This document shows, piece by piece, positions 1 to 8,675 of a stretch of 64,000 nt of DNA (its first letter is position 1; each line of letters begins with the position of its first letter). The notes beneath the pieces were generated by a model. It ran no database searches. It had not been told where the DNA came from and saw only the letters and a list, made by a program, of their open reading frames with translations. The stretch comes from Rhizobium sophorae (GTDB lineage Bacteria; Pseudomonadota; Alphaproteobacteria; Rhizobiales; Rhizobiaceae): contig NZ_JABFCN010000048.1 of assembly GCF_013087515.1 (NCBI RefSeq), positions 248,001 through 312,000 of the forward strand, given 5' to 3'. The position numbers were made by a program, and so were the translations under genes.

Positions 1-1
1 C

Positions 2-160
2 GTGCTTGGCGGCATGATTTCGGCGACGGTGCTGGCGATCTTCTTCGTTCCCGTCTTCTTCGTCTTCGTGCTGCGTCTCTTGAGGACGAAGCGGCCGGAG
101 ACAGTGAATGAGGAGACGCCGGCCGGGCAGGAGCCCGCGCCGGTAACGTCGCCGAGCTGA
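2..160 (+). CDS. C-terminal end of an RND-family efflux pump (partial)
   Basis: Only the last 52 codons are in the window; the gene starts to the left. The translated tail begins with a Gly-Gly-Met motif followed by a long hydrophobic segment (ATVLAIFFVPVFFVFVLR), which matches the final transmembrane helix of HAE1-type RND inner-membrane transporters (AcrB/MexB kind), then a short charged cytoplasmic tail rich in Glu and Pro. Members of this family export drugs or other amphiphiles by proton exchange with a periplasmic adaptor and outer-membrane channel. The adaptor gene would be expected upstream, outside the window. The substrate cannot be told from this fragment. Confidence 0.8.
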   Translation: MLGGMISATVLAIFFVPVFFVFVLRLLRTKRPETVNEETPAGQEPAPVTSPS

Positions 161-225
161 GGTGAAGAGTTGGCGGGTTGCCTTGCGCAACTCGCCACAC
201 CTTTGCGCCGGTCCGCTTTCAGGAA

Positions 226-975
226 TTATGCGGTCGGCTTCGGCGTGATCGTCACGTCGGCGCCATAGGCATCGCGCAGTTCGCCTTCCTGTCCCGGTTG
301 CCGGTCGGCCGCCTGATGCAGGAGGATCGACTCGTATCCTTGCGAGCGCGTCCCCTCGATCAGCGTGATATCGGCGTTTCCGGGATTGTCGGAGCGCTCG
401 AACCACTCGACAGGGCGGTGCAGGAAGTTCATTTCGACCGCCCGGTTGGTGACGCCATGACCGACGATCACGAGGTTGTGGTCGCTATTTTCGGCGTCGT
501 GCATGACGGTCTGCAGGAACAGGCGCACCCGCTGGGCCACATCCGCCCGGCTTTCGCCATCCGGCGGCCGCGCGTAGAACTTGCCGCTGTTGCTGCGCAG
601 CCTCGCCCATTTTTCGAACTCCTCGGGAAACTTCTGCTTCTGTTCGGCGTGGTCGTAGATTTCGGTGAAGAGACCGAAATCCTGCTCGCGCAGCAGATAA
701 TCCTCCCTGATATCGCCGACAAAACTTTCCGGCAGGGCTTCGAGCAGCGCATCCTTGCTCTGCCGGGTCCTGAGAAAGGGCGAATACCAGATCTGCAGCT
801 TGCCGAAACCCGCGCTCGGCAATGCTTGCAGGTAGGAGGCGATCACACCGCCTGCCTCGAGAGCTTGCCGATGGCCCCACTGCGTCAGCGGCACGTTGTG
901 ATCGCCGAATTGGCGGTAGGCCTGTTCGTTGATGTTGCCGAGGGATTCGCCGTGGCGAACGAGAAAGAGACGCAT
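226..975 (-). CDS. Histidine phosphatase superfamily protein
   Basis: 249 residues. The N-terminus carries the phosphohistidine signature LVRHGES at residues 5-11, with the nucleophilic His at residue 8. The second catalytic histidine lies in the motif VIVGHG near residue 170. This is the phosphoglycerate mutase-like (branch 1) fold. These enzymes dephosphorylate small metabolites or proteins; the substrate is not predictable from the sequence. No signal peptide is seen, so it is probably cytoplasmic. A GGGAT-type ribosome site precedes the ATG. It is divergently transcribed from the metallophosphoesterase gene at 1187, sharing a roughly 210-bp promoter region. Confidence 0.88.
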   Translation of the reverse strand: MRLFLVRHGESLGNINEQAYRQFGDHNVPLTQWGHRQALEAGGVIASYLQALPSAGFGKLQIWYSPFLRTRQSKDALLEALPESFVGDIREDYLLREQDFGLFTEIYDHAEQKQKFPEEFEKWARLRSNSGKFYARPPDGESRADVAQRVRLFLQTVMHDAENSDHNLVIVGHGVTNRAVEMNFLHRPVEWFERSDNPGNADITLIEGTRSQGYESILLHQAADRQPGQEGELRDAYGADVTITPKPTA

Positions 976-1186
976 CAGCCATCCCGCATTGTCGGATATG
1001 AATCGCCGTCATCATGAACGCCCTGAATGCACAGGGCAACCTTGTCGGCGGGCCTGGCGGTGACGGGCATACTGCCCGCGCGGCGATGGGCATTCTGTCC
1101 GCGTTGAATGAACAGGTTTGCAGGGCTTTTCCCCAGCTTGTCATCTTCCTGAAACACGAGTCTGGTTTTGGAAGGCTAGATGAAAG

Positions 1187-2029
1187 ATGGGACATGAGCG
1201 GCAGCTCGTGAAAGACATGATGGAACCCAGACATTTCCGCACGCTCTTCATTTCCGATGTCCATCTCGGCTCGAAGGCCGCGAAGGCCGACTTCCTGCTG
1301 GATTTCCTGCGCCACCACGAGGCCGATACGATCGTGCTCGTCGGCGACATCGTCGACGGCTGGCGTCTGAAGCGCAGCTGGTACTGGCCACAGGTCTGCA
1401 ACGACGTCGTCCAGAAACTGTTGCGCAAGGCGCGCAAGGGCACGCGCGTCGTCTACATTCCCGGCAATCACGACGAGTTCCTGCGCGCCTTCCCGGGCAT
1501 GCATTTCGGCGGCATCGAGGTCGTCGAGCGCATGATGCATGACGGCGCCGATGGAAAAAAATACCTGATCCTGCACGGCGACGAGTTCGACGTCGTGGTC
1601 CGCAACGCCCGGCTGCTCGCCTACCTCGGCGACTGGGCCTATGACACGGCAATCCGCATCAACATCATCCTGGCGGCGGTGCGCCGCCGGCTCGGCATGC
1701 CCTACTGGTCGTTCTCGGCCTGGGCGAAGCTGCAGGTCAAGCATGCCGTCAATTTCATCGGCGAATTCGAGCGCGTCGTGGCCGAGGAAGCCCGCAAAAA
1801 CGGCGCTGACGGCGTCATCTGCGGACATATCCACCACGCCGTGATCCAGGACATGGACGGCATCCGCTACATCAACACCGGCGATTGGGTGGAAAGCTGC
1901 ACGGCGGTTGCCGAACACGAGGATGGCACCTTCGAACTGATCACCTGGCGGTCGCTCGCCAGCAGTGTGCCGGCGCTTGCAGCCATCGAAATGCATGACG
2001 AGGGTGAGCTGGCCCCGCAGGCCGCCTGA
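1187..2029 (+). CDS. Calcineurin-like metallophosphoesterase, UDP-2,3-diacylglucosamine diphosphatase-like
   Basis: 280 residues with the full set of metallophosphoesterase metal ligands in order: SDVHLG, VGDIVDGW, PGNHDEF, LHGDEFD and CGHIHH. The arrangement resembles LpxH-type UDP-2,3-diacylglucosamine diphosphatases, which make lipid X in lipid A synthesis. Many alphaproteobacteria use the unrelated LpxI for that step, so this longer LpxH-like protein may act on another diphosphate or phospholipid. No signal peptide is seen. The start at 1187 has GGAAGG upstream; an in-frame Met-Met at 1217 is an equally possible start. A dispersed rhizobial repeat lies directly downstream. Confidence 0.8.
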   Translation: MGHERQLVKDMMEPRHFRTLFISDVHLGSKAAKADFLLDFLRHHEADTIVLVGDIVDGWRLKRSWYWPQVCNDVVQKLLRKARKGTRVVYIPGNHDEFLRAFPGMHFGGIEVVERMMHDGADGKKYLILHGDEFDVVVRNARLLAYLGDWAYDTAIRINIILAAVRRRLGMPYWSFSAWAKLQVKHAVNFIGEFERVVAEEARKNGADGVICGHIHHAVIQDMDGIRYINTGDWVESCTAVAEHEDGTFELITWRSLASSVPALAAIEMHDEGELAPQAA

Positions 2030-2047
2030 TTTTGGCGCCCGCGCTTT

Positions 2048-2104
2048 ACAGCGCCGCGCATCTTTTGAGACGCGCAGAGGACGCCTTAGCACCTTTGAAA
2101 TTTG
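2048..2104 (-). repeat. Partial copy of dispersed rhizobial intergenic repeat
   Basis: Read on the minus strand, this stretch aligns over about 57 bp with the right part of the element at 52170-52268, sharing the core TGCGCGTCT-(C)-AAAAGATGCGCGGCGC, which can fold into a small hairpin. The large palindrome that begins the other copy is missing here. The remainder of the 211-bp gap up to 2240 shows no gene. Confidence 0.65.
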
Positions 2105-2240
2105 CCGTAGGAATTTAGCCGTTACCGTCAGGCGACAGGCCCTATTTATTTTCTAAAACGTTTCAGAACGGCTATTTCTCGCAATAGTCGCCTCCAGGGT
2201 GGTGTGTTAGGACAACGACCAGTTTCCTTCAGGTCCCCCC

Positions 2241-3461
2241 ATGATTCCCGCTCAAAATTCTCCGACGGGTGAGGGAGCGCCGCCGCGCTTCCGGCTGCTC
2301 AGCGCGCTTTCTTATTGCGCGCCGCTGCTCGTCAACGGCATCGTGCTGCCGTTCTTCCCCGTCTGGCTTGCGGGCCATAGCTTCAGCGACCACGAAATCG
2401 GTGTCATCCTAGCCGTTCCTATGGTGGTGCGCGTGCTGGTGGCGCCTGTTGTCGCCATGATCGCCGACCGGACGAAGGAACGCGCCGACGTGCTGCTCTG
2501 GTCAGGCGGCTTGTCGCTGCTAACGGCGGTAGCACTCTACTGGACGACGACTTTCTGGCCTGTCTTCATCGTGTTTACGCTGCAGGGCGCCACCTTCGCG
2601 CCCTATGTGCCGGTCGTCGAATCGATCGTCATATCGGGCGTGCGTCGCTGGGGGCTTGACTACGGATCGATGCGGGTCTGGGGCTCGATTGCTTTCATCG
2701 TTTCGACGCTGGTCGGCGGCGAACTCATCAACCAGTGGGGCGGGGGGATGGTGCTGCCCATCATGATGTTCGGCTTTATCATGACCGTGCTCATGGCGAT
2801 CTTCTGCCCGCGCATCGGGCCGACGCGGCGGCGGGGTCAGCCGATCGATCTTCCGGCCGCCACCGGCAGCGGCCTGCGTGAGCCGCACCTGTTGCTGCTC
2901 TTGATCGGCGTCGCCGTCCAGCAATCGAGCCATGCGGTGCTCAACGCCTTCTCCTCGATCTACTGGCATCACCTCGGCTTTTCCGGCACCGAGGTCGGCC
3001 TGCTCTGGAGCGCCGGCGTCGCTTCGGAAGTGACGGTGTTCTTCCTGTCGAAGCGCCTCAGCCGTCGCTTCGACGCCTGGACGCTGATCCGCTTCGGCTG
3101 CGCCGTCAGCGTCTGCCGCTGGATCCTGTTTCCAATGAATACGGGCTTTGCCGGTTTCTTCCTGCTGCAATGTTTCCACGGCTTCACCTATGCCTTCGTG
3201 CATACCGGCGTTCAGCGGCGGATCGTGGCGACGGTGCAGGAGACGCAGGAATCCTCGGCGCAGGGCGCCTATTTCTTCTATGTCGGCATGGCAATGGCGC
3301 TGATGACCCTGGCGTCGGGTTATCTCTATGCCTGGCTCGGCGTCGTCAGCTATTACGTCATGGCCGTGGTGGCCTTCGCCGGCCTCGGCCTCGTCATCTT
3401 TGCCTATTACCTTCAGCCCCAAAGGCTAGTTTCGGGCGGAAAGACCAAGGAAGCGGCGTAG
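2241..3461 (+). CDS. MFS transporter, HcaT/LacY-like (3-phenylpropionate transporter type)
   Basis: 406 residues with about 12 hydrophobic segments, typical of the major facilitator superfamily. The early loop reads DRTKERAD, the family's loop 2-3 signature in divergent form. The overall order (LSYCAPLLVNGIVLPFFPVWL start, FTLQGATFAPYVPVVES, and the late FHGFTYAFVHTGVQ segment) resembles the 3-phenylpropionate/HcaT-like branch, which also includes nucleoside-type and LacY-type proton symporters. Substrate unknown. Its 3' end overlaps the convergent racemase gene by 49 bases. Confidence 0.82.
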   Translation: MIPAQNSPTGEGAPPRFRLLSALSYCAPLLVNGIVLPFFPVWLAGHSFSDHEIGVILAVPMVVRVLVAPVVAMIADRTKERADVLLWSGGLSLLTAVALYWTTTFWPVFIVFTLQGATFAPYVPVVESIVISGVRRWGLDYGSMRVWGSIAFIVSTLVGGELINQWGGGMVLPIMMFGFIMTVLMAIFCPRIGPTRRRGQPIDLPAATGSGLREPHLLLLLIGVAVQQSSHAVLNAFSSIYWHHLGFSGTEVGLLWSAGVASEVTVFFLSKRLSRRFDAWTLIRFGCAVSVCRWILFPMNTGFAGFFLLQCFHGFTYAFVHTGVQRRIVATVQETQESSAQGAYFFYVGMAMALMTLASGYLYAWLGVVSYYVMAVVAFAGLGLVIFAYYLQPQRLVSGGKTKEAA

Positions 3462-4396
3462 CGCAGGCCGGGTTCGCGGTCGCGGGCGAGTAGTAGCGGG
3501 CCATCGAGATCGACGAAATCGGCATTCTGGGCGAGCAGAACGGCGGGCGCCATGGCAAGCGAAGTGCCGACCATGCAGCCGAACATGATGCTGAATCCAA
3601 GCCGTTCGGCCTCGGCCTTCATCGACAGCGCCTCCGTCAGGCCGCCCGTCTTGTCGAGCTTGATGTTGATCGCGTCGTAGCGGTCGGCAAGGCTTGCGAG
3701 ATCGCCGGTGTGGTGGACGCTCTCATCGGCGCAGACGAGGAGAGGGCGGCGGATTTCGGCGAGCAGCCCATCGCGGCCGGCCGGCAGCGGCTGCTCGACG
3801 AGGGCGATGCCTGCTTCCGCGGCGATATGGAGATGACGCTCCAACACCGCTTCCGGCCAGCCCTCGTTGGCGTCGAGGATGATTTCGGCATCGGGCGCGG
3901 CGGCGCGGACGGCGCGGATGCGGCTTTCATCGTCGCCGGTGCCGACCTTGACCTTCAGCAGGGCGCGGCCGGCATGCTCGCGCGCCTGGGCGGCCATCAC
4001 CTCCGGCTCACCGAGCGAGATGGTGTAGGCTGTGGTGAGCGGCTGCGGAGCGGACAGGCCGAGGCGGACGGCGACACTGTCTCCCGTCCGCTTCGCCTCG
4101 AGGTCCCAAAGGGCGCAGTCGACGGCGTTGCGGGCCGCACCCGGCGGCATGGCCGACAGCAGGTCATGGCGCGAGATGCCGGCCTCGATCAGCGGTCGCG
4201 CCGCCTCGATCTGGGCGAAAACACTCTCCATGGTCTCGCCGTAGCGGCGGTAAGGCACGCATTCGCCGAGCCCCTGTGCATCCTCTTCGATAAGCGTGCA
4301 GGTGATGACCTCGGCTTCGGTCTTTGCCCCGCGCGAGATGGTGAAGGTCCCGGCAATCGGAAAGGAATTCATCTGGATATCGAGGGTGCGCGGCAT
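3413..4396 (-). CDS. dgcA: Enolase-superfamily dipeptide epimerase / N-acetyl-D-glutamate racemase DgcA-like
   Basis: 327 residues of the muconate-lactonizing/enolase superfamily. Visible landmarks are the catalytic Lys region LLKVKVGTG, the metal-binding acidic positions ILDANEGW, VEQPLP and CADES, and the second Lys in INIKLDKTGG. This layout (KxK, D-E-D ligands, KxD) fits L-Ala-D/L-Glu epimerases and the DgcA racemase of D-glutamate catabolism, where an N-acetyltransferase DgcN is often adjacent. No DgcN-like gene is next to it here, so dipeptide epimerase remains an alternative. The ATG has a GGAG site. The 3' end overlaps the convergent MFS gene. Confidence 0.78.
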   Translation of the reverse strand: MPRTLDIQMNSFPIAGTFTISRGAKTEAEVITCTLIEEDAQGLGECVPYRRYGETMESVFAQIEAARPLIEAGISRHDLLSAMPPGAARNAVDCALWDLEAKRTGDSVAVRLGLSAPQPLTTAYTISLGEPEVMAAQAREHAGRALLKVKVGTGDDESRIRAVRAAAPDAEIILDANEGWPEAVLERHLHIAAEAGIALVEQPLPAGRDGLLAEIRRPLLVCADESVHHTGDLASLADRYDAINIKLDKTGGLTEALSMKAEAERLGFSIMFGCMVGTSLAMAPAVLLAQNADFVDLDGPLLLARDREPGLRYAASLVFPPETSLWG

Positions 4397-4498
4397 TATT
4401 GCTCTCCTGCAAGCATGGAAATTGCACGGTGCTTCTGTATATTGACGCGCCGGGCGACGAACGATCTGCTTCGCGATTCGGCGATGTCGCTGTAAGCC

Positions 4499-5668
4499 TT
4501 GAAAGACACAAGTATCTTGAACGCCGAGAATCGCAACGCCGCCTCACTGCAAGTGGACGACCAGGCTGATGGCTCGGGACAGCGTGTGCGTCTTCAGGGA
4601 AATTGGCGCAGCGCCTACATCCATCTGGTGCTGCGCGATTTCGAAAAGCTCCTGCAGAGGAAGACCGGCGACCTGACGGTAGACCTCTCGGATATTTCGG
4701 AGATCGACACAGCCGGCATCTGGCTGCTGTGCCGGCTGAAAAAGCAGGAAGAGGCTGGCGGGCGGACGGTTCGCTTCGAAGGCACCAATTCGCATATCGA
4801 CGAAATGCTGGAGATGTTTTCCGAGGAGCCGGCCAAGCCCGAACCGGAGCAGATGGAGAAGGTCTCGCTTGCCGCGCGCATCTTCGCGCCGATCGGCAGG
4901 ATGACCTACGACCTCTGGGACAATTTCGCCGCCTCCATGTATATCCTCGGCTCGGCGGTGCGCGGGGCGCAGATGAAGTTCGGCCGCGGCAGCGGCGTTT
5001 CGCCAGCCTCCATCGTCAACCAGATCGACCATATGGGCGTTCGCGCCGTTCCGATCATTCTGTTGATGTCGTTTCTGATTGGGGCGATCATTGCCCAGCA
5101 GGGCGCCTTCCAGCTGCGTTATTTCGGCGCGGAGGTTTTCGTCGTCGATCTCGTCGGCATCCTGCAACTGCGCGAAATCGGCGTGCTTCTGACTTCGATC
5201 ATGATCGCCGGCCGTTCCGGCAGCGCCATCACCGCCGAAATAGGCTCGATGAAGATGCGCGAGGAGATCGACGCGCTGAAGGTGATGGGGCTGAACCCCA
5301 TCGGCGTGCTGATCTTCCCGCGGCTGGTGGCTCTGACCATTGCGCTGCCGCTTTTGACGGTGCTCGCAAATTTCGCTTCGCTGGGCGGGGCTGCCGCTGT
5401 CGCCTGGGGCTATTCCGGCATCACCTTCGCCAACTTCCTGTCGCGCCTGCACGAGGCGGTGACACTGTCGACGGTGCTTTCGGGCATGATCAAGGCGCCG
5501 TTCATGGCTCTTGTGATCGGCATCGTCGCCGCAGTTGAGGGGCTGAAGGTCGGCGGCAGCGCGGAATCGCTCGGCCAGCATGTGACGGCCGCAGTGGTGA
5601 AGGCGATTTTCGTCGTCATCCTGATGGACGGGCTTTTTGCGATGTTCTATGCAGCGATCGATTTCTAA
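4499..5668 (+). CDS. mlaE: MlaE-family lipid transport permease with N-terminal STAS domain
   Basis: 389 residues. Residues about 20-110 form a STAS-like domain (VDLSDISEIDTAGIWLLCRL), and the rest is an MlaE permease with several membrane helices and the conserved motif IIAGRSGSAITAEIGSMK. MlaE homologues form the inner-membrane channel of ABC systems that move phospholipids between inner and outer membrane. No ATG is available: the first start after an in-frame stop at 4493 is TTG at 4499, and a second TTG at 4517 follows a GAAAG. First gene of a four-gene operon (permease, ATPase, MCE protein, lipoprotein); the ATPase starts 2 bases after its stop. Confidence 0.9.
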   Translation: MKDTSILNAENRNAASLQVDDQADGSGQRVRLQGNWRSAYIHLVLRDFEKLLQRKTGDLTVDLSDISEIDTAGIWLLCRLKKQEEAGGRTVRFEGTNSHIDEMLEMFSEEPAKPEPEQMEKVSLAARIFAPIGRMTYDLWDNFAASMYILGSAVRGAQMKFGRGSGVSPASIVNQIDHMGVRAVPIILLMSFLIGAIIAQQGAFQLRYFGAEVFVVDLVGILQLREIGVLLTSIMIAGRSGSAITAEIGSMKMREEIDALKVMGLNPIGVLIFPRLVALTIALPLLTVLANFASLGGAAAVAWGYSGITFANFLSRLHEAVTLSTVLSGMIKAPFMALVIGIVAAVEGLKVGGSAESLGQHVTAAVVKAIFVVILMDGLFAMFYAAIDF

Positions 5669-5669
5669 G

Positions 5670-6512
5670 ATGGCGGACCGCGTGGACGAGAAACCGATCG
5701 ATACGGAAGACAAGGACGCAAGGGACATCGTGCTGTCGGCGCGCGACGTCACCGTCGGCTTCGGCTCGAAAGTCGTGCTCGACAATCTCAACCTCAATAT
5801 CTACCGCGGCGAGATCCTCGGTTTCGTCGGCGCATCGGGCACCGGTAAATCGGTGCTGATGCGCACGGTGCTTCGGCTGCTGCCACGCCGCTCCGGCACG
5901 ATCAAGATCCTCGGCCAGGATTTCGACGAGCTGGATGAACCGCAGCGCAACGCGCTCGACATGCGGCTCGGCGTGCTGTTCCAGCAGGGGGCGTTGTTCT
6001 CGTCGCTGACGGTCAAGGAAAACATCCAGGTGCCGATGCGCGAATATCTCGACCTGCCGCGCTCGCTGATGGACGAATTGGCGCATCTGAAGATCCGTAT
6101 GGTCGGGCTTGCGGCCGATGCCGCCGACAAATACCCGTCCGAGCTTTCCGGCGGCATGATCAAGCGTGCCGCCCTTGCCCGCGCGCTGGCGCTCGATCCG
6201 GAACTCGTTTTCCTGGACGAACCGACTTCGGGTCTCGACCCAATCGGCGCGGCCGAATTCGACGAACTGATCGCCAACCTGCGCGATAGTCTGGGACTGA
6301 CTGTGTATATGGTGACCCATGACCTCGACAGCCTGTTTTCGGTCTGCGACCGTATTGCCGTGCTCGGAAAGAAGCGGGTAATGGTGGAAGGCACGATCGA
6401 CGACATGCTGGCCTATGACGATCCGTGGGTGCAGGCCTATTTCAAGGGTAAGCGGGCGCGGTCGATCGTGCCGCAGGACGATGACGCGCGGCACGGCAGC
6501 AGCGGGAAGTGA
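5670..6512 (+). CDS. mlaF: Mla-type ABC transporter ATP-binding protein
   Basis: About 280 residues. Walker A is seen as GASGTGKS, the Q-loop in LFQQGALF, the ABC signature as LSGGMIKRAALARAL, Walker B as LVFLDEPTSGLDP, and the H-loop as VTHDLD. The ELSGGM signature and the sequence around it are those of MlaF-like ATPases that power phospholipid transport. The ATG at 5670 is chosen because it lies 2 bases past the stop of the permease gene; the reading frame is open upstream to 5637, which would overlap the permease end. Forms a complex with the permease before it and the MCE protein after it. Confidence 0.92.
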   Translation: MADRVDEKPIDTEDKDARDIVLSARDVTVGFGSKVVLDNLNLNIYRGEILGFVGASGTGKSVLMRTVLRLLPRRSGTIKILGQDFDELDEPQRNALDMRLGVLFQQGALFSSLTVKENIQVPMREYLDLPRSLMDELAHLKIRMVGLAADAADKYPSELSGGMIKRAALARALALDPELVFLDEPTSGLDPIGAAEFDELIANLRDSLGLTVYMVTHDLDSLFSVCDRIAVLGKKRVMVEGTIDDMLAYDDPWVQAYFKGKRARSIVPQDDDARHGSSGK

Positions 6513-6521
6513 CCGGATAAG

Positions 6522-7892
6522 ATGGAAACCAAAGCCAATTACACGATTGTCGGTTTTTTCACGGTGCTGGTGATCGCGGCGGCCTTCGGCTTCGTTTACT
6601 GGATGGCCGAATATGGCCGCGGCGGCCCGATGACGGAACTGATCGTTCGTATTCCGGGTTCGGCCAACGGCCTCAGCGTCGGCTCGCCGGTGCGCTTCAA
6701 CGGCATCCAGATCGGCTCGGTGCAGACGCTGTCGATCGATGCCGACGATCCGCAATATTCGCTGGCCTTCACCCAGGTGCGCACCGATGCCCCGATCTAC
6801 CCCTCCACCAAGGCCGCCCTTGAAATTCAGGGCTTGACCGGGGCTGCCTATATCGAACTGTCGGGTGGCCGCAAGGGCGAGGAAAGCATCCTCCAGCATG
6901 CGATCGACAATAACAAACGCGCCGTGATCGTCGCCGACCAGTCGAGTGTCACCAATCTTCTGGCGACCGCAGACAAGATCCTCGATCGCGCCAACGACGC
7001 GGTCGGCGAACTTCAGGGTTTCATCGAAGATTCGCGCGGGCCGCTGACCGAGACTTTCAAAAATGCCGAGACGTTCTCCGATGCGCTTGCCAAGAATTCC
7101 GGCAATATCGACGCCTTCCTGCAAAGTGTCGGCCAGCTCTCCGATACGGTGAAGGCGGTCTCCGGTCGTGTCGATTCGACGCTTCAAGCGGTCGAAGCGC
7201 TGGTCAAGGCAGTCGATGCGCAGAAGATCGACAACATCGTCTCCAATGCCGAGAAGATCACCGCCAATGTCGCCGATGCCTCGGGCGACCTCAAGGGCGC
7301 GATCCAGAAGTTCGACCAGACGGCCACCACCTTCAACGATTTCGGCAAGCAGGCGCAGGCGACGCTCGATCGAGTCGATACGCTCGTTGCCCAGATTGAT
7401 CCGGCGAAGGTGAAGGGCTCGGTCGACGATATCTCGCAGGCGACCAAGGATGCGCGCGCCGCCGTCGCCTCGATCCGCGATGTCGCCAACACGGTTTCGG
7501 CCCGCCAGAAAGATATCGACCAGACGATCCAGGACGTGTCGCAGCTTTCCAACAAGCTGAATTCGGCGTCAACCCGCATCGACGGCATTCTCATCAAGGT
7601 CGATGCGCTGCTTGGCACAGACAATACGCAATCGCTGTTCACTGAAGCGCGCAATACGCTGGAATCCTTCAAGAAGGTCGCCGACAACCTGAATTCGCGC
7701 ATTGGGCCGATTGCCGACAATCTGCAGAAATTCTCGAGCGGCGGCTTGCGCGACGTACAGACTCTCGTCAACGACATGCGCGGAACCGTGAGCAATCTGA
7801 ACGATACGATCACCAACTTCGACCGAAATCCGCAGCGCCTGATCTTCGGCGGAGACACGGTCAAGCAATATGACGGCCGGACGCGGCGTTAA
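6522..7892 (+). CDS. mlaD: MlaD-family MCE-domain substrate-binding protein
   Basis: 456 residues. One N-terminal transmembrane anchor (FFTVLVIAAAFGFVYWMAEY) is followed by a single MCE domain at about residues 40-120 (VRIPGSANGLSVGSPVRFNGIQIGSVQ, IQGLTGAAYIEL). The remaining 300 residues are a long helical, coiled-coil-prone periplasmic region. MCE proteins hexamerise and carry lipid across the periplasm; the long helical tail suggests a tunnel-like extension as in PqiB/YebT or Mce1 rather than the short E. coli MlaD. It follows the ATPase by 9 bases in the same operon. Confidence 0.9.
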   Translation: METKANYTIVGFFTVLVIAAAFGFVYWMAEYGRGGPMTELIVRIPGSANGLSVGSPVRFNGIQIGSVQTLSIDADDPQYSLAFTQVRTDAPIYPSTKAALEIQGLTGAAYIELSGGRKGEESILQHAIDNNKRAVIVADQSSVTNLLATADKILDRANDAVGELQGFIEDSRGPLTETFKNAETFSDALAKNSGNIDAFLQSVGQLSDTVKAVSGRVDSTLQAVEALVKAVDAQKIDNIVSNAEKITANVADASGDLKGAIQKFDQTATTFNDFGKQAQATLDRVDTLVAQIDPAKVKGSVDDISQATKDARAAVASIRDVANTVSARQKDIDQTIQDVSQLSNKLNSASTRIDGILIKVDALLGTDNTQSLFTEARNTLESFKKVADNLNSRIGPIADNLQKFSSGGLRDVQTLVNDMRGTVSNLNDTITNFDRNPQRLIFGGDTVKQYDGRTRR

Positions 7893-7916
7893 CTGGGAAA
7901 TCAAGGGTAGCCTAAT

Positions 7917-8528
7917 ATGGTCGCATCGCATCTGTTGTCGCGCCGTTCTTGGATTAGGGGAACGGTGATCGCGCTGCCGCTGACGGCGCTGATCCTTTCG
8001 GGGTGCGGCACCGCGGCCAAGAACGACACCTACGACCTGCCCGCCGCCGTCGATGGCAGCGGACCCGCGGCCAAATCCCGCCAAATTCTGATCGCCAGCC
8101 CCACGGCGCTAAGGTCGCTCGACAGCGAGCAGATCGTCATCCGTGTTTCGCCGTCGGAAATCCAGTATCTCTCAAAGGCGCAGTGGGGCGACAAGCTGCC
8201 GCGCATAGTGCAGTCGAAGCTGGTGGAAGCCTTCGAGAACTCGGGCAAGCTCGGCGGCGTCGGCATGCCGGGGCAGGGGCTGGCGATCGACTACCAGATC
8301 GTCACCGATATCCGCTCCTTCGAGATCGATGCTTCGAACAGCAACCAGGCGGTGGTCGAAATTTCCGCCAAGATCCTCAACGATCGCAACGGCTCGGTGC
8401 GCGCTCAGAAGGTGTTCCGCGCGATGGCGCCGGCCGGCGGCGACAATGACGGCTTCGTCAAAGGCCTCGACCGCGCCTTCTCCACGGTCGCCTCCGAGAT
8501 CGTCAGCTGGACGCTGCGCTCAATTTGA
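7917..8528 (+). CDS. ABC-type transport auxiliary lipoprotein (PqiC-like)
   Basis: 203 residues. The N-terminus is basic, then hydrophobic and ends in a lipobox LSGC (Cys near residue 31), so this is a lipoprotein. The body resembles the ABC_trans_aux family (PqiC/YmbA and mce-associated lipoproteins), with the pattern RQILIASPTALRSLDSEQIVI and a C-terminal region ending in SEIVSWTL. Such lipoproteins sit in the outer membrane as receptors for MCE complexes. Last gene of the Mla operon, 24 bases after the MCE gene. Confidence 0.85.
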   Translation: MVASHLLSRRSWIRGTVIALPLTALILSGCGTAAKNDTYDLPAAVDGSGPAAKSRQILIASPTALRSLDSEQIVIRVSPSEIQYLSKAQWGDKLPRIVQSKLVEAFENSGKLGGVGMPGQGLAIDYQIVTDIRSFEIDASNSNQAVVEISAKILNDRNGSVRAQKVFRAMAPAGGDNDGFVKGLDRAFSTVASEIVSWTLRSI

Positions 8529-8675
8529 ACTGGAATTTCGAGGCCGCCCCGTGAATATCGGGGGTTGTCGATCCTGAAAAATATTTGATCCCATGGCATA
8601 GGGGTCGTCATCGTATTCAATTTCTTCACAAATTTATGGAACGCATCATACAGTCCCTTTCAGGAGGAATGCTGC

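Noticed and set aside
485-2092. 535-codon minus-strand ORF opposite the phosphatase/phosphoesterase genes
   Set aside because: Runs across two well-supported genes in another frame and through their intergenic region without family motifs.
5616-7187. 523-codon minus-strand ORF opposite the Mla ATPase and MCE genes
   Set aside because: Antisense shadow of two genes with clear motifs; no own domain or ribosome site.
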